Program-made: the position numbers and the translations under genes | In this document: positions 1-4,489 of the stretch, in pieces | How the letters are laid out: the number at the start of each line of letters is the position of its first letter | Position numbering within the stretch: the first letter of the stretch is position 1 | Assembly: GCA_002068205.1 (NCBI GenBank) | Contig: MVZB01000140.1 | Location: 1 to 8,475 of the forward strand | DNA length: 8,475 nt | Direction of reading: 5' to 3' | From: a candidate division BRC1 bacterium ADurb.BinA292 | GTDB taxonomy: Bacteria > Sumerlaeota > Sumerlaeia > MVZB01 | The notes under the pieces: generated by a model | Databases searched by the model: none | Seen by the model: the letters and a program-made list of their open reading frames with translations, nothing else | Told to the model about the DNA's origin: nothing

Positions 1-309
1 CCCCCCCCGCCGGTGCTGATCCTCGGCGTGGACCGCTTGTTTCTGGACGAGGACCTCGCGCTGAACGAGCGCCAGTACCTCTACGAGCGCATCCTGCGGC
101 GCGCCGCGGCCTTGCGCCGCCGCGGCCTGCCGCTGTTGATTACCTTCGGCGGCGAACCGGCCTCCCCCTGGGCCCGCCTCCTCGAACGCCGCACCCGCCG
201 CGCCGCTGATTTCAACCAGACCCTGGCGCGCATCGAGGAGCGCCTGGCCCGCGTCGCGCCGCTCCTCGGCGCACCGCCCCACCCGGCGCTGCTCGCAGGC
301 GCGGCATGA
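1..309 (+). CDS. C-terminal fragment of a possible P-loop (RecA-like) ATPase
   Basis: This is the 3' end of an open frame that enters the window from the left, leaving 102 visible residues and a TGA stop. The frame is open to base 1, so the GTG at 13 is probably internal. The visible part begins with a proline run, then a hydrophobic strand ending in Asp (VLILGVD) that looks like a Walker B strand. Next come an acidic loop, an Arg-rich helix and a second buried strand (LPLLITFGG), an order that fits the core of RecA-superfamily ATPases. The last 40 residues form an Arg/Leu-rich helix without recognisable motifs. The Walker A motif, if there is one, lies outside the window. The next gene on the same strand encodes a small conserved protein that I recall near DNA-repair-type ATPases in other genomes, which weakly supports the call. 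The coding assignment is fairly safe; the family is an inference. Confidence 0.5.
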   Translation, partial: PPPPVLILGVDRLFLDEDLALNERQYLYERILRRAAALRRRGLPLLITFGGEPASPWARLLERRTRRAADFNQTLARIEERLARVAPLLGAPPHPALLAGAA

Positions 310-345
310 ACGGAAAATTTCGACTATCGCAACAGGAGCATCAAA

Positions 346-393
346 ATCCGTATCGGTATCGGTATTCCGATCGCTATCGACATCGGCATCGGC
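346..393. repeat. Tandem hexamer tract, consensus ATCGGY, 8 units
   Basis: Eight hexamers lie in perfect register: ATCCGT, ATCGGT, ATCGGT, ATTCCG, ATCGCT, ATCGAC, ATCGGC, ATCGGC. The units have diverged from each other, so this is an old or degenerate microsatellite rather than a fresh slippage product. It lies in the gap between the ATPase fragment and the small conserved gene. A related tract is present at 3712-3765, and the unit ATTCCG occurs in both. Function unknown. Confidence 0.8.
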
Positions 394-528
394 CCCGCAT
401 CCGGCAGGGATGCCAGAATCCTTAAGCCTGCGGAATCGGCAACCCGCGATGCTCACTGAAATACCAATAACCGAACCGCCCGATCGCCTTGCATTCCGCA
501 TTTTATGAATCTTTTCATTGAAATTTGT

Positions 529-556
529 TTCGAACTTCGAACTTCGCATTTCGAAT
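529..556. repeat. Tandem heptamer tract, consensus TTCGAAY, 4 units
   Basis: Four heptamers in register (TTCGAAC, TTCGAAC, TTCGCAT, TTCGAAT) sit in a locally AT-rich island just before the ribosome site of the next gene. The core TTCGAA is itself a palindrome. A small inverted repeat TTTCA-T-TGAAA (513-523) lies immediately upstream. It could be part of the promoter or leader region of the small gene, but no clear -35/-10 pair is visible here. Confidence 0.7.
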
Positions 557-575
557 TTCCCCCGGAGAGGTTCCC

Positions 576-866
576 ATGGGCCGCACGCTCCCCACCTTCA
601 ACATGTATCTCGACCAGGAAATCGAAGCCTGGCGCCCCTTCCGCCGCGCCCTGCGCCGCGAGGATCAGCCCGCCTTCGATCGCCTCTTCGCCCTGGCCAA
701 ACGCCACATGGCCGAGGCCGCCCATGCCGCCCGACCCGTCCCCTTCGATTCCTTCGTCATGGCCGTCCTGCTCGAGCAACAAAAGGAAATCGAACGCCTG
801 CGCGCCCGCCTCGAACACCCGCAAGCCGAAGGGGAATTCTTCGGCACGGAATGGCCAACCGGATGA
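576..866 (+). CDS. Small conserved protein, DUF8156-like (unknown function)
   Basis: A 96-residue soluble protein without signal peptide or membrane segment. The frame is open further upstream (an ATG at 525), but the ATG at 576 is the better start: it has a strong ribosome site GGAGAGG at 564-570 with a 5-base spacer, and the protein then begins MGRTLPTF, the start I recall for this family. Visible features are the N-terminal MGRT motif, an Arg-rich helix around residues 18-30 (AWRPFRRALRRED), a second helix with FDRLF and KRH at 34-44, and a C-terminal charged helix with LLEQQKEIERLR (65-76) that could form a coiled coil. Short proteins of this pattern occur in haloarchaea (DUF8156) and scattered bacteria, as far as I recall. 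The basic and coiled-coil character would suit nucleic-acid or protein binding, but no function is established. Its upstream neighbour is a possible RecA-like ATPase, 266 bases away. Confidence 0.8.
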   Translation: MGRTLPTFNMYLDQEIEAWRPFRRALRREDQPAFDRLFALAKRHMAEAAHAARPVPFDSFVMAVLLEQQKEIERLRARLEHPQAEGEFFGTEWPTG

Positions 867-911
867 ACGCGGGTCGCCCCCGCCCCTCCCCCCAACTCCC
901 CACGGCCGGAA

Positions 912-940
912 TTGACATGATCTGGCCGTCAGGATATCAT
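912..940 (+). promoter_or_regulatory. Strong sigma70-type promoter for the DNRLRE protein gene
   Basis: A perfect -35 hexamer TTGACA (912-917) is separated by exactly 17 bases from TATCAT (935-940), a good -10. Transcription would start near 947, giving a leader of about 57 bases before the ATG at 1004. A 5-base inverted repeat, CAGGA (930-934) and TCCTG (941-945), brackets the -10 hexamer exactly and could be an operator half-site pair, although such a short repeat may be chance. Confidence 0.75.
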
Positions 941-1003
941 TCCTGCTCCATTGCGAATCAATGCGCTCCCGTATTTTGCGTTTAAGGAACCAGGAGCAGG
1001 ATC

Positions 1004-2134
1004 ATGCGCGTCGTGCCGGTCGGATGGCGTTTTCGACCCTGCCTCAGCCGTCTCGCCGGCCCTCGCGGCGCCGCGCGGCGGCTGGCCCTCCTCGGCCTGC
1101 TGGTCGGCTGCGCCGCCGCCGCGCAGGCCCACATCGCCCTCACCTACCCCACGGCGCCGCAGACCTTCGTCCCCCATCAGGGGGTCGAGATCGGCTGGGA
1201 TATCTACATCGGCCACGGCCCCGGAACCATCCGGCTCGAATACTCCCTGGACGGCGGCCAGAACTACACGCTGATCGTCGACGGCATCCCCTACTCCGGG
1301 CTCCCCGAGGACCGGTTCGGCTCCTATCTCTGGTCGGTCCCCGAGGTCGAAACCGCCGACGGGCGCCTGCGCGTCCTCTACACGGCCGATGCCGGCGGGA
1401 CATTCCATAACGGGCAGTATGGCGAAGCCGATCCGACGATCGCGATCACGTCGACCCCTTCGCTCGAGATTGTGCTGGAGAACGGGCTGGACGCCTACGA
1501 CGGCACGCGCGACACCACGATCTTCGCGGAAAACACCAACAGCAACGGCGGCGGCGAGCATCTCTTCGCCGGCACGACGGCTTCGCCCAGCGCCCGCCGC
1601 GCGCTGATCGGCTTCGATCTCTCCTCAATCCCCGACGGCGCCCAGATCATCGCGGCCGAGCTGGGCCTGACCGTCTCCAAAACCAACGCCGGCCTCAGCG
1701 CGCAGGCCCTGCACCGGCTCACCCAGGACTGGGGCGAGGGAACGGCCAAGGGCCCCGGCGAGGAAGGCACCGGCGCCCCTTCGCAGCCGGGCGACGCCAC
1801 CTGGGTCTCCGCCCGCCGGCAGAGCGCCGACTGGGCAACGCCCGGCGGCGATTTCGTCGCTCAGCCCAGCGCCGTCGCCACCGCGGGCGCGCCGGGCGCG
1901 ACCGCCCACTGGGCCAGCGCCGCCCTGATCGCCGACGTCCAGCATTGGGTCGATCAGCCCTCGGAAAACTTCGGTTGGATCCTCATCGGCGACGAATCGC
2001 AGGCGGGCAGCGCCAAACGCTATTACGCATCGGAGAACGCCACGGCCCCCGAGGGCCAACGCCCCCGCCTCACCCTGCGCTACACCCTTTCCAGCGGGAT
2101 TCCGGTCGAGCTCTCCTCGTTCGTACTGGAGTGA
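1004..2134 (+). CDS. Secreted Ig-like plus DNRLRE-domain protein
   Basis: A 376-residue exported protein. The ATG at 1004 has AGGAG at 992-996 with a 7-base spacer and lies downstream of a strong promoter. Residues 1-42 form a long signal peptide: a basic start (including RRLALL) and a hydrophobic core, with AQA as a likely signal peptidase I site before His43. LVGC at 33-36 also resembles a lipobox, so a lipoprotein cannot be excluded. Residues 43-150 look like an Ig-like sandwich of the Kre9/Knh1 type (HIALTYPT, VEIGWD, LEYSLDGGQNYT, YLWSVPE). Residues 155-360 match a DNRLRE domain: the DGTRDTTIF and NSNGGGEHLFAG segment, then RRALIGFDLSSIP and AELGLTVS, and near the end GWILIGDES with RPRLTLRY. 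The protein ends in PVELSSFVLE, a tail I know from secreted proteins of such bacteria. DNRLRE domains are beta-sandwich modules of surface proteins; the ligand is unknown. Confidence 0.85.
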   Translation: MRVVPVGWRFRPCLSRLAGPRGAARRLALLGLLVGCAAAAQAHIALTYPTAPQTFVPHQGVEIGWDIYIGHGPGTIRLEYSLDGGQNYTLIVDGIPYSGLPEDRFGSYLWSVPEVETADGRLRVLYTADAGGTFHNGQYGEADPTIAITSTPSLEIVLENGLDAYDGTRDTTIFAENTNSNGGGEHLFAGTTASPSARRALIGFDLSSIPDGAQIIAAELGLTVSKTNAGLSAQALHRLTQDWGEGTAKGPGEEGTGAPSQPGDATWVSARRQSADWATPGGDFVAQPSAVATAGAPGATAHWASAALIADVQHWVDQPSENFGWILIGDESQAGSAKRYYASENATAPEGQRPRLTLRYTLSSGIPVELSSFVLE

Positions 2135-2136
2135 CT

Positions 2137-2235
2137 CACCTCGTCGTCCCTCGTCCTCGTCCTCCTGATCGCCCCCAAAGCCCCGCCTCAAAATTCGGCT
2201 CTCGGCTCTCGTCCTTCGTCCCCGGCTCTCGGAAA
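2137..2235 (+). repeat. Dispersed non-coding element, copy A
   Basis: This element fills most of the space between the two convergent secreted-protein genes. It shares three exact blocks with copy B at 3416-3502, in the same order and orientation: 17 bases at 2144-2160 (TCGTCCCTCGTCCTCGT), 12 bases at 2168-2179 (ATCGCCCCCAAA) and 18 bases at 2187-2204 (CTCAAAATTCGGCTCTCG). The blocks are joined by short, diverged spacers. The flanks are made of CTCG-type words (CGGCTCTCG, CGTCCTTCG). No terminator-like hairpin with a T-tract is seen between the two genes. Confidence 0.75.
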
Positions 2236-2268
2236 CCCCGTTCGGTCCGGAGCACGCACGCGACCGAT

Positions 2269-3366
2269 TTAACGATACACTTCCCAGCGGCGGCCCGCGC
2301 TTTCACCCGAGCTGGCCGGGTCGATCACGATCACCGTGTATTCTACATGGGCTGGCTGGGTCCCGCCGCCGCCGTCGGGCGCCATGTAATCAATCGTCAC
2401 ATCGACTCTCTGGTCGGTCAGCGGCGGCGAGAACGAAGGATCGAATCCCAGCTCCCAGACGAGCGCCGGATCGCCATAATTGGTGCTCGACGACAGAATC
2501 GTGAACGGCAGCTCCTCGCCGTTGGCCCGCATCGTCACGCTGGCGCCGCTGAAGTCGGCGTCGCGCTGCGAAAACGACCAGCGCGGGTAGACCGCCTGAT
2601 ACGGAACATACCCCGGCGGCGGCCAGGCATACCATTCGATGCCGGCGGGGTACTCGCCCCATGTCGCAAACTCGCTCGTCGGGATCACCCATAGCGCGCA
2701 ACTGCCGAAATACCCCGCGTTGTATTCCATCGTGGCGCCCATCCCCATCACCATCTGCGGCGGATAGAGCATCCAGCGCCGATGACCGGCGTCCTTGTTG
2801 TTCTGGCCGGGGTCGCGCATCAGACCCGCCATCGCGTCGGGCCCCGCCGATCCCAGCGCCAGATTCGACCGGCCGGCCGCTTCCGCCCCCTGCGCCGTAT
2901 AGCACGCCCAGTCGGTCCCTGGCGAGTGGCTCAGGTCGCCCGCCGCCAGCATCATCAGCGCCGCCTGCTGACAACGTGCATCGATCGCGGAGTCGAAGAC
3001 GACGTTGCCCGGCAGCCCCGCCATCGCGCGAAACCAGTTCACAAGATCATTGGTCGACTGGCGATAGTCGGCCGCGATCGTCCCGGCGATGCACCCATTG
3101 ACCGAGCCGGTCCACTCGGCGTCATACGCGAAGGCCGGCATGAAAATCTCGTTGAACGCCGTCACCACCTCGGCGCGGTTGCCGGTGTCGATCACCAGCC
3201 CCGCCCCGGCGGCCTTGCTCAACTCGGAATCGTAATCCTTGTCGGTTGGGGTGTACTTGGGCGCGGGGCCGAGTCGCCCTTGAAAGGCGACGGCGGGATC
3301 AGTCTCAACGGCCATCGCCGGCGCCACGCCGGCAAGGCAGAACAACAAATAGATCAGACGTCTCAT
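2269..3366 (-). CDS. Secreted CAP (SCP/PR-1) domain protein
   Basis: A 365-residue exported protein. The ATG at 3366 is preceded on the minus strand by AGGAG with a 6-base spacer. Residues 1-19 are a clean signal peptide (RRLIYLLFCLAGVAPAMA). Residues about 103-235 form a CAP domain: NDLVNWFRAMAGLPG, a Gln-Ala-Ala helix at 133-136, LSH with His147, the AAGRSNLA segment at 163-170 and the signature GHRRWMLYP at 194-202 with His195. These two His residues correspond to the conserved CAP cavity histidines. The Glu usually found in the GENIA-type motif is replaced here by Ser167. Residues 240-345 make a second, beta-rich region (WPPPGYVPYQAVYPRWSFS, then FSGASVTMRANGEELPF and ALVWELGF) that often follows CAP domains in bacterial surface proteins. 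The protein ends RRWEVYR. Bacterial CAP proteins have no single known role; binding or proteolysis-related functions are proposed. The gene is convergent with the DNRLRE gene. Confidence 0.9.
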   Translation of the reverse strand: MRRLIYLLFCLAGVAPAMAVETDPAVAFQGRLGPAPKYTPTDKDYDSELSKAAGAGLVIDTGNRAEVVTAFNEIFMPAFAYDAEWTGSVNGCIAGTIAADYRQSTNDLVNWFRAMAGLPGNVVFDSAIDARCQQAALMMLAAGDLSHSPGTDWACYTAQGAEAAGRSNLALGSAGPDAMAGLMRDPGQNNKDAGHRRWMLYPPQMVMGMGATMEYNAGYFGSCALWVIPTSEFATWGEYPAGIEWYAWPPPGYVPYQAVYPRWSFSQRDADFSGASVTMRANGEELPFTILSSSTNYGDPALVWELGFDPSFSPPLTDQRVDVTIDYMAPDGGGGTQPAHVEYTVIVIDPASSGESAGRRWEVYR

Positions 3367-3415
3367 TCACAACTCCTGCAACGAATAGGTCTGAGTCCCT
3401 CCCTCTAATAGTCGA

Positions 3416-3502
3416 CCCTCGGCTCTCGTCCCTCGTCCTCGTAATCGCCCCCAAATTGCCGCTCAAAATTCGGCTCTCGCCCCTCGTCCTCGGCTCTCGA
3501 GC
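3416..3502 (+). repeat. Dispersed non-coding element, copy B
   Basis: This copy matches copy A at 2137-2235 in the same orientation. The exact shared blocks are at 3426-3442, 3444-3455 and 3462-3479. Compared with copy A it has 1 base rather than 7 between blocks one and two, and 6 rather than 7 between blocks two and three. CTCG-type words (CTCGGCTCTCG) flank the core on both sides. The two copies bracket the CAP gene. Confidence 0.75.
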
Positions 3503-3608
3503 GCATCATCCTGCGCAATTCTTCGATTGCACCCCCATCGTGCCACGCCCCTTCCCGCTGGAACAACCCTTTTCCCGGCAATTCCTCTGCACCAGCAAAC
3601 TCCACCCC

Positions 3609-3626
3609 ATGAACCGAATGAACCGA
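3609..3626. repeat. Tandem duplication of ATGAACCGA
   Basis: Two perfect adjacent copies of the 9-base word ATGAACCGA, at 3609-3617 and 3618-3626. They lie directly upstream of the nested hairpin element and are part of the repeat mosaic. No function is evident. Confidence 0.65.
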
Positions 3627-3640
3627 CGTCGCGCCGACTT

Positions 3641-3692
3641 TGTGGAGTGCGGTGGCAGAGCGTTGCCACGCAACGCGTCGACACCGCTTTGG
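3641..3692. repeat. Nested hairpin intergenic element
   Basis: A palindromic unit in non-coding DNA. The inner stem is perfect: GCGTTGC (3660-3666), loop CAC, GCAACGC (3670-3676). The outer stem GCGGTG (3649-3654) pairs with CACCGC (3682-3687), leaving small internal loops. The surrounding words TGTGGAGTGCGGTGG and CACCGCTTTGGATCGA are ones I recall as a recurring intergenic repeat in Verrucomicrobia-like genomes, but I cannot check this here. Its position before a tandem tract rather than after a gene, and the lack of a T-run, argue against an ordinary terminator. Confidence 0.6.
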
Positions 3693-3711
3693 ATCGACCG
3701 ACCGCGCACGC

Positions 3712-3765
3712 ATTCCGATTCCGATCTCGATTCTGATCTCGATTCTGATCTCGATCCCGATCCCG
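3712..3765. repeat. Tandem hexamer tract, consensus ATYYYG, 9 units
   Basis: Nine hexamers lie in register: ATTCCG twice, ATCTCG, ATTCTG, ATCTCG, ATTCTG, ATCTCG, ATCCCG twice. The middle shows a 12-base alternation of ATCTCG and ATTCTG, pointing to expansion of a two-unit block. On either strand it translates into dipeptide runs (Ser-Asp or Ile-Glu/Ile-Arg), which explains the open frames crossing it. It is related to the tract at 346-393. Confidence 0.8.
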
Positions 3766-3803
3766 CCTCCTTGCGATCCAATCCCGCGATCCATTTCCGG
3801 TGG

Positions 3804-3831
3804 TTGCGGCTCCGCCGCGCTGGGGTAAAAT
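3804..3831 (+). promoter_or_regulatory. Possible promoter for queD
   Basis: TTGCGG (3804-3809), a 16-base spacer and TAAAAT (3826-3831) make a moderate sigma70-type promoter. The -10 matches consensus at five of six bases, while the -35 is weak. Transcription would begin near 3838, after the first in-frame ATG (3837), so if this is the promoter translation must start at a later ATG. Confidence 0.45.
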
Positions 3832-3877
3832 AGGGAATGCCAGGCGGGAACGCGATGCCGATCTCCGCCGCAACACC

Positions 3878-3885
3878 GGAAAGGG
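3878..3885 (+). promoter_or_regulatory. Ribosome site deciding the queD start
   Basis: GGAAAGGG lies 5 bases before the ATG at 3891. The earlier in-frame ATGs at 3837 and 3855 have no comparable site, and the family normally begins only a few residues before the first zinc-ligand His. Confidence 0.65.
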
Positions 3886-3890
3886 CCATC

Positions 3891-4295
3891 ATGTTCCACG
3901 TCACCAAGCTCATCGATTTCTGCTACGGCCACCGGCTGCTCAAATACGAGGGAAAATGCCGCCATCTGCATGGCCATAACGGCCGGGTCGAAATCCGCCT
4001 GCGCGGCGACACGCTCGACGAGCGCGGCATGCTGATGGACTTCGGCGACGTCAAGGAGACGATGAAGCGCTGGATCGACGACAACCTCGACCACCGGATG
4101 ATCCTCTGCCGCGACGATCCGGCGCTTGACTACATCCGCCAGGCCGGCGAACTGCATTATGCGATCGATGAAAACCCGACCGCCGAGGTGATCGCCAAGC
4201 TGATCTACGACAAGGGCCGCGAGATCGGCCTGCCGATCGTCGAGGTCGTCCTCTGGGAAACCCCGACCTCGTTCGCCGCCTATCGGCGCGATTGA
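3891..4295 (+). CDS. queD: 6-carboxy-5,6,7,8-tetrahydropterin synthase (QueD/PTPS family)
   Basis: A 134-residue cytoplasmic enzyme of the 6-pyruvoyl-tetrahydropterin synthase fold. QueD converts 7,8-dihydroneopterin triphosphate to 6-carboxytetrahydropterin, the second step towards preQ0 and queuosine in tRNA. The zinc ligands are visible as His14 (YGHRL) and His27 and His29 (LHGHN). Cys23, four residues before His27, is at the catalytic cysteine position. The catalytic Asp67-His68 pair is in NLDHR, and the substrate-binding Glu123 is in WETP. MDFGDVK (49-55) and NPTAEVIA (95-102) are further family signatures. The frame is open back to an ATG at 3837, but the ribosome site, the likely promoter and family length all favour the ATG at 3891. 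No other queuosine gene lies in the window, so a role in another pterin pathway remains possible. Its stop lies only 7 bases from the stop of the convergent small gene. Confidence 0.93.
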   Translation: MFHVTKLIDFCYGHRLLKYEGKCRHLHGHNGRVEIRLRGDTLDERGMLMDFGDVKETMKRWIDDNLDHRMILCRDDPALDYIRQAGELHYAIDENPTAEVIAKLIYDKGREIGLPIVEVVLWETPTSFAAYRRD

Positions 4296-4302
4296 TTCCC
4301 GC

Positions 4303-4476
4303 TCACCGATAGATCCACCACGCCCCCACCGCGTCGTTGCACGGGACCATCAGCTCCAGCGTCAATCCATTGCTCAGCGTGTCGCCGCGGATCGCGCGCA
4401 GTTCCGCGCGTCCCTCCTGACCCGCCGCCACGCCCGCCGCCAGCATCAGCGCCAGACCGTACAGCATCCGTCTCAT
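4303..4476 (-). CDS. Small secreted protein, 57 aa, coupled to the upstream long gene
   Basis: A short gene encoding 57 residues. The ATG at 4476 is preceded on the minus strand by GAGGAG (4488-4483) with a 6-base spacer, and this ribosome site overlaps the TGA stop (4489-4487) of the long secreted gene, so the two are probably translationally coupled. Residues 1 to about 18 form a signal peptide (MRRMLYGLALMLAAGVAA, with V-A-A before the likely cut). The mature peptide would be about 39 residues: charged at first (EGRAELRAIRGD), then LSNGLTLELMV, one Cys at 45 and an aromatic end, GAWWIYR. No family is recognised. The end resembles that of the CAP protein (RRWEVYR). It could be an independent small exported protein, a partner of the long protein, or the remnant of a larger secreted protein that kept its signal peptide. 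The ribosome site and signal peptide make expression plausible. Confidence 0.7.
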   Translation of the reverse strand: MRRMLYGLALMLAAGVAAGQEGRAELRAIRGDTLSNGLTLELMVPCNDAVGAWWIYR

Positions 4477-4482
4477 CGTCGG

Positions 4483-4489
4483 CTCCTCA
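4483..4489 (-). promoter_or_regulatory. Stop codon/ribosome-site overlap (TGAGGAG)
   Basis: On the minus strand TGAGGAG contains both the TGA stop of the 1217-residue gene and the GAGGAG ribosome site of the 57-residue gene. Ribosomes ending the first gene are positioned to restart at the ATG 13 bases downstream of the first base of the stop, the usual arrangement of translational coupling. Confidence 0.7.

Larger units (their letters stand above)
3367..3890. other. Gene-free repeat mosaic between the CAP gene and queD
   Basis: About 520 bases hold no convincing gene. The frames that stay open through it are Arg/Asp-rich translations of simple repeats or antisense shadows of queD. In order it contains the CAP gene's ribosome site (3373-3377 on the minus strand), non-coding element copy B, a less patterned stretch at 3503-3608, a 9-base tandem duplication, a nested hairpin element, a hexamer tract, and finally a likely promoter for queD. 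No stable RNA or riboswitch fold, including a preQ1-type aptamer, was recognised by eye. Confidence 0.7.

Noticed and set aside
1625..2191. Minus-strand open frame opposite the DNRLRE gene
   Set aside because: It starts inside repeat copy A, has no ribosome site, and gives a Gly/Ala/Arg-rich product typical of an antisense shadow.
3837..3890. N-terminal 18-residue extension of QueD from the ATG at 3837
   Set aside because: No ribosome site precedes it, the likely transcript start is at about 3838, and the family does not normally carry such an extension.
3405..4157. Minus-strand open frame of 250 codons opposite queD
   Set aside because: It overlaps the well-supported queD gene and its C-terminal half is only the translation of the hexamer tract and of element copy B (for example alternating Ile-Glu/Ile-Arg).
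4281..4311. TATCGG/CCGATA inverted repeat enclosing both stop codons, as a bidirectional terminator
   Set aside because: The two arms are simply the Tyr-Arg codons near the ends of the two convergent genes. The stem is only 6 bases with a 19-base loop and has no T-run.
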